Assembly: GCA_024762845.1 (NCBI GenBank)
Contig: JANTGQ010000094.1
Location: forward strand, 1-6,064
Origin: Nitratifractor sp.
Lineage (GTDB): Bacteria > Campylobacterota > Campylobacteria > Campylobacterales > Sulfurovaceae
Direction of reading: 5' to 3'
DNA length: 6,064 nucleotides
The translations under genes and the position numbers were made by a program. How positions within the stretch are numbered: position 1 is the first letter of the stretch; every line of letters begins with the position of its first letter. This document shows, piece by piece, positions 1 to 4,956 of the stretch. The notes under the pieces were generated by a model. The model was not told where the DNA came from, ran no database searches, and saw only the letters and a program-made list of their open reading frames with translations.

Positions 1-5
1 AAACA

Positions 6-12
6 AAAGGAA
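6..12 (+). promoter_or_regulatory. Ribosome binding site of pstS
   Basis: AAAGGAA lies about six bases before the ATG at 18. It is a good Shine-Dalgarno match at ideal spacing and supports this start. The pstS promoter itself is outside the window. Confidence 0.8.
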
Positions 13-17
13 TTACG

Positions 18-1013
18 ATGTTAAAGAAAATTATTTCTGTAGCTGCAGTATCAGCTGTTGTTGCAACTAGCATTAGTGCAACTGAATTAAATGGTAGAGG
101 TGCTTCTTTCCCTGGACCTGTATATAAAGCTTGGACAAGTGCATATAACAAAGCAACTGGTGTTAAAGTTAACTATACTCCAACTGGTTCTGGTGATGGT
201 ATTAAATCTATTATCAAAAGAAGTGTTGATTTCGCAGGTAGTGATAAACCACTTAAGCCAGAAAAATTAGCTAAAGAAAAACTTTACATGTTCCCAGCTG
301 TAGTTGGTTCAATTGTACTTGCTTACAACATTGATGGTGTTAAAGATGGTGAGTTAAAACTTTCACGTGCTGCAATTGCTGCAATCTTCAGTGGTAAAGC
401 AACTAACTGGGATGATGAAATCATTGCTAAAGACAACAAAGGTTTAAAACTTCCACACGAGCCTATTACTGTAGCTGTAAGAGCTGACAAATCAGGTACA
501 ACATTTAACTTTACTTACTTCCTTAACAAAATTGACGAAAGTTTCAAAGTTAGCAAAAAACCAGAGTGGACTGCTAAAAAAGTTGTTGCTGGTAAATCTA
601 ACTCAGGTGTTACTGCAAACATTAAACAAATCAAAAACTCTATCGGTTACATTGAGTACTCTTACAAAATGTCAGAAAACCTACCAGCTGCACAAGTGCA
701 AAACAAAGAGGGTAAATTTATTAACCCAACTGTAAAATCTTTCCAAGATGCTGCTAAATATGCAAGCTGGACTAAAGAGAACGATTTCTATGCTGTAATT
801 GGTGACCCAAAAGGTGCAACAAGTTACCCAATCGTTGCTGCTACATTTATTCTTTTACCAGCTGAAAAAGCTGATACTAACAAAGAAGTTACTAAATTCT
901 TTGACTGGGCATACGCAAACGGTGACAAAGCTGCTGCTGATTTAGGATATGTTCCATTACCAGCATCTACTAAAGATGAAATCAAAAAATACTGGGCTGA
1001 AAAAATTAAGTAA
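18..1013 (+). CDS. pstS: PstS, periplasmic phosphate-binding protein of the Pst ABC transporter
   Basis: This is the high-affinity phosphate receptor that delivers Pi to the PstCA channel. Residues 1-21 are a Sec signal peptide: lysines at 3-4, a hydrophobic core, and a probable cut after Ser-Ile-Ser-Ala21. There is no lipobox cysteine, so a soluble periplasmic protein is expected. Compared from memory with mature E. coli PstS, all phosphate ligands appear at a constant offset of +20: S30 and F31 (for T10, F11), S58 (S38), D76 (D56), R155 (R135), and S159-G160-T161 (139-141). Other family blocks are the GSIVLAYNI segment near 97-105 and NWDDE near 130-134. Oddities are D60 in the GSGDG loop and K158 in RADKSGTT, where E. 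coli has glycines, and FAGSD in place of FGASD. The length of 331 aa is near normal. The ATG is preceded by AAAGGAA six bases upstream. The gene favours AAC and TAC codons more than its neighbours, which fits high expression. Confidence 0.97.
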   Translation: MLKKIISVAAVSAVVATSISATELNGRGASFPGPVYKAWTSAYNKATGVKVNYTPTGSGDGIKSIIKRSVDFAGSDKPLKPEKLAKEKLYMFPAVVGSIVLAYNIDGVKDGELKLSRAAIAAIFSGKATNWDDEIIAKDNKGLKLPHEPITVAVRADKSGTTFNFTYFLNKIDESFKVSKKPEWTAKKVVAGKSNSGVTANIKQIKNSIGYIEYSYKMSENLPAAQVQNKEGKFINPTVKSFQDAAKYASWTKENDFYAVIGDPKGATSYPIVAATFILLPAEKADTNKEVTKFFDWAYANGDKAAADLGYVPLPASTKDEIKKYWAEKIK

Positions 1014-1020
1014 TCCCGTA

Positions 1021-1046
1021 GACATTTGGGCACTTGCCCGAGTGTT
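1021..1046 (+). terminator. Stem-loop just after pstS, possible attenuator or mRNA-stabilising hairpin
   Basis: An 11-bp stem pairs 1021-1031 with 1036-1046 around the tetraloop ACTT. Its top is four strong pairs (GGGC/GCCC); the lower part includes three G-U pairs (1021-1046, 1025-1042, 1027-1040). It begins eight bases after the pstS stop codon. The following bases (ATTTGTAACACC) are not a clean U-run, so a full intrinsic terminator is doubtful. A partial terminator, or a barrier to 3' exonucleases that stabilises pstS mRNA, fits better. Its 3' arm overlaps the 5' arm of the next hairpin. Confidence 0.5.
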
Positions 1047-1057
1047 ATTTGTAACAC
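1042..1057 (+). other. Second stem-loop overlapping the first, mutually exclusive with it
   Basis: GTGTTA (1042-1047) pairs perfectly with TAACAC (1052-1057) around the loop TTTG. The 5' arm uses bases 1042-1046, which are also the base of the preceding hairpin, so the two cannot both form completely. The sequence after it is CTCTATTTT, moderately U-rich. This could be a weak terminator with the first hairpin as its competitor, or simply part of a composite 3' structure. Confidence 0.4.
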
Positions 1058-1113
1058 CTCTATTTTAAAACCCTATTCAAACATATTACAATTTTCTTTT
1101 TAAGCAAAGAACA

Positions 1114-1130
1114 GTTACCATTTTGTTACC
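1114..1130 (+). promoter_or_regulatory. Probable PHO box upstream of pstC
   Basis: GTTACC at 1114-1119 recurs exactly at 1125-1130, separated by ATTTT, giving a direct repeat with an 11-base period. That is the geometry of PhoB-type operators (two half-sites one helical turn apart). It resembles the Campylobacter jejuni PhosR box as I recall it (GTTTC, six-base spacer, GTTTC). It sits at the -35 position relative to a -10-like TAATAT, as in PhoB-activated promoters. The likely binder is the PhoB encoded downstream. Operator identity is inferred from repeat, spacing and location. Confidence 0.65.
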
Positions 1131-1139
1131 AAAATATAG

Positions 1140-1145
1140 TAATAT
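1140..1145 (+). promoter_or_regulatory. Candidate -10 element of an internal pstC promoter
   Basis: TAATAT starts nine bases after the second PHO half-site, with no good -35 hexamer, as expected for a promoter dependent on an OmpR-family activator. Transcription would begin near 1152 and give a leader of about 25 bases before the pstC ATG. An overlapping alternative, TATAGT at 1135-1140, lies closer to the operator and fits the usual spacing less well. Confidence 0.45.
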
Positions 1146-1164
1146 TCGGTGTATTTTTTTAGAA

Positions 1165-1170
1165 AGGAAA
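1165..1170 (+). promoter_or_regulatory. Ribosome binding site that decides the pstC start
   Basis: AGGAAA lies six bases before the ATG at 1177. The longer reading frame beginning with TTG at 1123 has no such site and starts inside the PHO-box repeat, upstream of the likely transcript start. The ATG at 1177 is therefore chosen. Confidence 0.75.
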
Positions 1171-1176
1171 TTAGGC

Positions 1177-2025
1177 ATGGTAGGTAAGTTATTTAAAGAC
1201 TTTTCGCTATTCTCCGCTGTACTTATTTTAATCATTCTAGCCGGTATTTTTAGTATTCTCTATGTGTATGCAAGTGATTCTATTCATCAATTTGGCTTTG
1301 ATTTTTTTACAACAAAAACGTGGGTACCCGGTGAAGATGATGATGGTGGAGTATTTGGAGGGTTGATACCAATTGTAGGGACACTACTTTCAACTCTTAT
1401 TGCAATGGTTCTTGCAGTTCCAATTGCGATGGGGATAGCAATATTCCTAACAGAGGTTGCCTTTCCATGGCTAATTAAACCAGTCTCTATTGCTATAGAA
1501 CTACTTGCAGCAATTCCAAGTATTATCTATGGTATGTGGGGGCTTTTTTATTTTGCTCCAATTGTTCAGGAACTTTTTGGGGGAAGTGGCGTAGGGTTGT
1601 TAACAGCTGGTATTGTGCTAGCAATTATGATTATCCCTTTTATGTCTGCAATTACAAAAGATGCGATGAACACAGTTCCAGGTGTACTTAAAGAGAGTGC
1701 ATATGCAATGGGTGCAACAAAGTACGAAGTAATTAAAGATGTTGTAATGCCATACTCTAAAACGGCAATTATAGGTTCAGTTATCTTGGCACTTGGTCGT
1801 GCACTTGGTGAGACAATGGCAGTTGCATTCTTAATTGGTTCTATTGTTACGCTACCAGGCTTAATTACAGACCCTACAACGTCTATTCCGGTACTATTGG
1901 CTAACAACTTTGCAGAGGCACAAGATTTAGAGCTCTCTAGTATGTACTACTTGGCATTGATACTATTTGCGGTAAGCTTTGGTATTATCTCGTTCGCGAA
2001 ATTCTACTTCTTGAGGAGAAAATAA
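1177..2025 (+). CDS. pstC: PstC, phosphate ABC transporter permease
   Basis: One of the two inner-membrane subunits forming the phosphate channel with PstA. From the ATG at 1177 it is 282 aa, somewhat shorter than E. coli PstC (319). Residues about 11-32 form TM1, followed by a periplasmic stretch with the PstC-typical segment FDFFTTKTWVPG and an acidic EDDDGG (53-58). Further hydrophobic spans lie near 63-91, 103-126, 139-159, 197-221 and 252-277. The cytoplasmic coupling (EAA) loop is at about 167-192 (VPGVLKESAYAMGATKYEV), which docks on PstB. The RALGET motif at 208-213 holds the Arg and Glu that in E. coli PstC are implicated in phosphate translocation. The gene follows a probable Pho-type promoter and ends in TAATG, sharing one base with pstA. 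An extra 18 codons from a TTG at 1123 are possible in frame but unlikely. Confidence 0.95.
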   Translation: MVGKLFKDFSLFSAVLILIILAGIFSILYVYASDSIHQFGFDFFTTKTWVPGEDDDGGVFGGLIPIVGTLLSTLIAMVLAVPIAMGIAIFLTEVAFPWLIKPVSIAIELLAAIPSIIYGMWGLFYFAPIVQELFGGSGVGLLTAGIVLAIMIIPFMSAITKDAMNTVPGVLKESAYAMGATKYEVIKDVVMPYSKTAIIGSVILALGRALGETMAVAFLIGSIVTLPGLITDPTTSIPVLLANNFAEAQDLELSSMYYLALILFAVSFGIISFAKFYFLRRK

Positions 2026-2837
2026 TGAAGAAAAGATTGCTTTTAAATAAAATAGTATTAATGTTGTCGACCTTCTCGGCACTGATTGGTTTAGCATTTC
2101 TTTTTTGGATTTTAGGGACTCTTATGGTTAAGGGGCTCTCTACAATGCATTGGGATATCTTTACTAACGACTTGGTTCAAGGGGGGATACGTAACTTACT
2201 TATTGGGCAATTTATTATGGCACTTATGGCAACAGCATTTGCAGTACCTCTTGGTATGATGGCAGGTATCTACTTGCGAGAGTATAGCAATAACAACAAA
2301 CTTGCAATGATTGTAAGAAACCTGAGTGATGTTATGATGAGTGCACCATCTATTGTAATTGGTGTTTTTGTTTATGCAATTTATGTAGATAAGGTAGGAC
2401 ACTTTGGTGGTTGGGGTGGTGTTATTGCCCTTACTATTATGATGATTCCAATTATTGTATCGACTACAGATAATATGCTCTCTTTGGTTCCAAAAGAGTT
2501 TAGAGAAGCGGGTATCGCACTTGGTGGAAGCAAACATAAAATTATTATGCAAATTGTTGTAAAAGCTGCAAAGGTTGGTTTAACAACAGGTATTTTACTA
2601 TCTTTCGCAAGAGTAGTAGGTGAGACAGCACCATTGTTGTTTACATCTGCAAATAACCAGTTTTTAACATTTAACCTAAATGACCAGTTTCCGTCATTAA
2701 CTGTAAGTATCTATAACTTGGCTACTTATCCTGACCAGGCGAGTAAGGACTTGGCGTGGGCTGCGTCGTTTGTGTTGACGGTAATTGTTTTGGTAATTAA
2801 CCTTGGCGGTAGATATATAACAAGAAATAAAGATTAA
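2025..2837 (+). CDS. pstA: PstA, phosphate ABC transporter permease
   Basis: The second channel subunit, 270 aa, partner of PstC in the inner membrane. TM1 spans about residues 10-35 and is followed by the family block MHWDIFTND (41-49) and GGIRN (53-57). More hydrophobic spans lie at about 59-84, 103-121, 131-148, 183-206 and 246-262. The EAA coupling loop is VPKEFREAGIALGGSKHK (155-172), which contacts PstB. ARVVGETAPLLF (195-206) contains the conserved Arg196 and Glu200; the equivalent Arg in E. coli PstA is needed for transport. The start codon overlaps the pstC stop (TAATG). Its Shine-Dalgarno GAGGAG (2013-2018) lies inside the last pstC codons six bases upstream, which suggests translational coupling and equal PstC:PstA synthesis. 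No anomalies seen. Confidence 0.95.
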   Translation: MKKRLLLNKIVLMLSTFSALIGLAFLFWILGTLMVKGLSTMHWDIFTNDLVQGGIRNLLIGQFIMALMATAFAVPLGMMAGIYLREYSNNNKLAMIVRNLSDVMMSAPSIVIGVFVYAIYVDKVGHFGGWGGVIALTIMMIPIIVSTTDNMLSLVPKEFREAGIALGGSKHKIIMQIVVKAAKVGLTTGILLSFARVVGETAPLLFTSANNQFLTFNLNDQFPSLTVSIYNLATYPDQASKDLAWAASFVLTVIVLVINLGGRYITRNKD

Positions 2838-2844
2838 GAGGGAG
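2838..2844 (+). promoter_or_regulatory. Ribosome binding site of pstB
   Basis: GAGGGAG fills half of the 15-base gap between the pstA stop and the pstB ATG, eight bases before the start. It is a strong site and fixes the start at 2853. The gap is too short for a promoter. Confidence 0.75.
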
Positions 2845-2852
2845 TTAAGAGA

Positions 2853-3641
2853 ATGGCAAACAAAGATATTATGAGGGCAGAGGATTTTAGTTTTACCTAT
2901 CCGGGAGCTCCAGCACCTACACTAAAGCATATTAATATGCCAATTGAGAAGAACAAAATTACAGCGCTTATTGGACCGAGTGGGTGTGGTAAATCTACAC
3001 TACTTCGTGCATTTAACCGTATTCACGACCTCTACCCGGGTTTAGTATATGATGGAAAAATCCTTTTAGCCGATAAAGATGGTAAAATGGAGAATATACT
3101 TGATCTACATAAAGAGGATCAGCTTGTAAAGTTGCGCCAAAGGGTTGGGATGATTTTCCAAAAACCTACACCTTTTCCTATGAGTATATATGACAATGTT
3201 GCTTATGGGTTAAGATTAAGTGGTGTAAATGCAAAATCAGAGCTCGATGGCAGGGTAGAGAAAGCACTTAAAGGTGCAGCAATTTGGGAAGAGACAAAAG
3301 ATAGATTGTCAGACTCTGCAATGGGTATGTCTGGTGGTCAGCAGCAGAGACTTTGTATTGCAAGAGCTGTTGCACTTAAACCGGATGTACTTTTGTTTGA
3401 CGAACCAACATCTGCGCTTGACCCTATCTCGACAGGTGCAATCGAAGAGCTAATTGCAGAGCTTAAAGAAGAGGTAAGTGTTGCAATTGTAACGCACAAT
3501 ATGCAGCAAGCAAGCCGTTTAAGTGACTATACTGCATTTATGTATTTAGGTGACTTAATAGAGTTTGATAAAACGAAAAAGATCTTTACAGACCCAAGTG
3601 AGAAACTAACAGAAGATTACATTACAGGGAGGTTCGGATAA
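2853..3641 (+). CDS. pstB: PstB, phosphate ABC transporter ATPase
   Basis: The ATP-hydrolysing subunit, acting as a dimer on the cytoplasmic face of PstCA. All nucleotide-binding motifs are intact in 262 aa: A-loop Tyr16, Walker A GPSGCGKST (41-49), Q-loop Gln103 in GMIFQKP, ABC signature MSGGQQQR (159-166), Walker B VLLFDE (179-184) with catalytic Glu184, D-loop SALD (187-190) and switch His215. FNRIHDLYPG (54-63) and FQKPTPFPMSIYDN (102-115) are typical of PstB rather than of other ABC families. The signature has Met159 where Leu is usual, a conservative change. A short acidic/basic segment at about 74-90 (ADKDGKMENILDLHKED) seems slightly longer than in E. coli PstB. The C-terminal codons for Gly-Arg-Phe-Gly carry the phoU ribosome binding site, and the stop overlaps the phoU ATG. 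Confidence 0.97.
   Translation: MANKDIMRAEDFSFTYPGAPAPTLKHINMPIEKNKITALIGPSGCGKSTLLRAFNRIHDLYPGLVYDGKILLADKDGKMENILDLHKEDQLVKLRQRVGMIFQKPTPFPMSIYDNVAYGLRLSGVNAKSELDGRVEKALKGAAIWEETKDRLSDSAMGMSGGQQQRLCIARAVALKPDVLLFDEPTSALDPISTGAIEELIAELKEEVSVAIVTHNMQQASRLSDYTAFMYLGDLIEFDKTKKIFTDPSEKLTEDYITGRFG
3627..3632 (+). promoter_or_regulatory. Ribosome binding site of phoU embedded in the pstB tail
   Basis: GGGAGG is read as the Gly-Arg codons near the pstB C-terminus and lies eight bases before the phoU ATG at 3641. It supports the start and implies coupled translation across the TAATG junction. Confidence 0.7.
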
Positions 3642-4303
3642 TGTTACAAAAAAACGAAGAGGCACTCAAAAACCTACTAGAGAAGAGCTACAACTATGCG
3701 CTTAATGGAAAAAATGCTTTCAGTATGATGATAGAAGGGTACCAAAAAAGAGATACAGCACTCTTACAAGAGGCAAAAGAGCTTTTAAAAGGTAGTAAAA
3801 AAGATGAGTCCAAAATAGATATGAAAGCAGTAGAGACTTTAGCGCTCTATTCGCCAGAGGCTAGAGATTTACGTCGTGTTGTTGCACTTATTAAGGTTGT
3901 TGCAGAGTTTAGTAGAATTAATGATTATATTAAATCTAAAATTAATAGTGTTATTGAAGAGATTGTAAATGATGAAGCGTTAGAAGAAGAGGGTACAAGA
4001 CTTGCATTCTTTAAGAGTACACTCAAAGCGCTCAGCGATGCTGTAGAGTTAGTAAAAGAGGATAATAGTTCAAGATTAAACCAGCTTATCAGAGATATAA
4101 GTATCGAAGAGAGTAAATGTGATGACTTCGTTGCAATTCTAGAGAAAAACATTATTCTTAATATTTGCGAAAATAGTGATGAGATGGAAAACTTTGCAAA
4201 GAGACTTGTAAATGTAAGAAAACTCGAGAGAGTATCTGACAGATGTATGAACATTGCAAAACTAATGAAGTACGCAGTAGAGGGTGGTAAACTGAAACTG
4301 TGA
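3641..4303 (+). CDS. phoU: PhoU-family phosphate signalling protein
   Basis: PhoU is a cytoplasmic helical-bundle protein that restrains PhoR signalling and Pst activity when phosphate is ample. This copy has 220 aa (E. coli 241) and is almost wholly helical, with two PhoU repeats. In repeat 1, SPEARDLRRVVALIKVVAEF (71-90) matches the family's ...DLR.(I/V)... helix and leads into SRIND (91-95). In repeat 2, VRKLERVSDRCMNIAK (192-207) is the canonical (E/D)R(V/I)xD..xNIA metal and contact motif, with E196 and D200. The corresponding motif in repeat 1 has Ser91 in place of the first acidic residue. Position in the operon between pstB and phoB supports the call. It ends in GTGA, with phoB starting on the GTG. 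Overall divergence from PhoU of enteric bacteria is considerable, so function rests on motif and context. Confidence 0.88.
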   Translation: MLQKNEEALKNLLEKSYNYALNGKNAFSMMIEGYQKRDTALLQEAKELLKGSKKDESKIDMKAVETLALYSPEARDLRRVVALIKVVAEFSRINDYIKSKINSVIEEIVNDEALEEEGTRLAFFKSTLKALSDAVELVKEDNSSRLNQLIRDISIEESKCDDFVAILEKNIILNICENSDEMENFAKRLVNVRKLERVSDRCMNIAKLMKYAVEGGKLKL

Positions 4304-4956
4304 GCCAATTGGTCTTGATAATTGAAGATAATGAAGATATTCTAGAGTTAGAAGAGCTTCATTTACGCAAAGCCGGTTTTGATGTTTTGGGCTTTTTAAG
4401 CACCAAAGGTGTGGAGCAGGCTTTGGAAGAGGAGAGAGTAGATTTATTAATTGTAGACCGTAACCTACCCGGCGTTGAAGGGAGTGAGTTTGTAGAGCAG
4501 CTTCGCCACAAAGGGTTTGAGCAGCCGGTTATCTTTGTCTCTGCAAAGGTTGCAGACCACGAAGTTGAAGAAGGCTTTTTAAAAGGTGGCGACGACTATA
4601 TAACCAAGCCTTTTAATATGAACGAGTTGGTTTTGCGTGTAAAAGCAAGGCTCTCTCGTTACATAGGGAACTTACAATTAATTAAACACCGAGATTTGCT
4701 TTTCGATATTGATAACTCACAAGTGAAGCTTGCCGGAGAGGTGCTCTCTCTAACCTCTTTGGAGTTTCGCTTGCTCTTCTATTTAGTAAAAAATAAAAGC
4801 CGTGTTGTAAGTAGAGATGAACTACTAGATGAAGTTTGGAAAGAGGATGTTGGCTATAAGAGCGTTAATATGGCTGTTTCGAGACTTAAATCTAAAATAG
4901 AGAAGAACGATACTTATATAGAGGCAATTCGTGGTGTTGGGTATAAGATATGTTAA
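4300..4956 (+). CDS. phoB: PhoB-like response regulator, OmpR/PhoB family
   Basis: DNA-binding regulator expected to activate the Pho regulon when phosphorylated. The receiver domain (about 3-112) has acidic pocket E9-D10, phosphoacceptor D53 in VDRNLPG, switch S81 in FVSAK, aromatic switch Y100 and K103 in DDYITKPF. The winged-helix domain (about 125-217) has the LTSLEFRLL start of the fold, a recognition helix around YKSVNMAVSRLKSKI, and the wing end AIRGVGYKI. Length is 218 aa (E. coli PhoB 229). The start is GTG within the GTGA shared with the phoU stop. The best upstream purine stretch, GAGGGTGG at 4280-4287, is about 12 bases away, so initiation probably depends on ribosomes finishing phoU. 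Name rests on the pst-phoU context as well as on the domains, which alone would only say OmpR family. Confidence 0.9.
   Translation: MSQLVLIIEDNEDILELEELHLRKAGFDVLGFLSTKGVEQALEEERVDLLIVDRNLPGVEGSEFVEQLRHKGFEQPVIFVSAKVADHEVEEGFLKGGDDYITKPFNMNELVLRVKARLSRYIGNLQLIKHRDLLFDIDNSQVKLAGEVLSLTSLEFRLLFYLVKNKSRVVSRDELLDEVWKEDVGYKSVNMAVSRLKSKIEKNDTYIEAIRGVGYKIC

Noticed and set aside
532..735. Open frame on + strand inside pstS
   Set aside because: It lies entirely within pstS in another frame and encodes a low-complexity Lys/Leu/Thr-rich product with no recognisable domain.
824..1057. Open frame on - strand across the pstS end and hairpins
   Set aside because: Antisense to the conserved pstS C-terminus, with no ribosome binding site or recognisable protein; its beginning lies in the hairpin region.
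1151..1160. T-run after AATATTCGGTG as a possible terminator tail
   Set aside because: No stable stem precedes the T-run, and it lies in the pstC leader between the candidate -10 and the ribosome binding site.
1123..1176. 18-codon N-terminal extension of PstC from a TTG start
   Set aside because: It starts inside the PHO-box repeat, has no ribosome binding site, encodes an unconserved-looking segment with no membrane or signal character, and a good AGGAAA site precedes the ATG at 1177.
1566..1907. Open frame on - strand inside pstC
   Set aside because: Mirror of a membrane-protein gene in AT-rich DNA; hydrophobic/Ile-Ser-rich shadow without family features.
2196..2552. Open frame on - strand inside pstA
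   Set aside because: Asn/His/Cys-rich composition is the typical reverse complement of membrane-protein codons; no plausible product.
3881..3912. Repeated GTTGTTGCA, spaced about 20 bases apart, inside phoU
   Set aside because: It encodes two Val-Val-Ala steps of the helical PhoU repeat (residues 80-88) and has no operator-like period, so it is explained by coding sequence.
3925..4308. Open frame on - strand inside phoU
   Set aside because: Ser/Leu/Phe-rich shadow of Glu/Lys/Asn codons of PhoU; no independent support.
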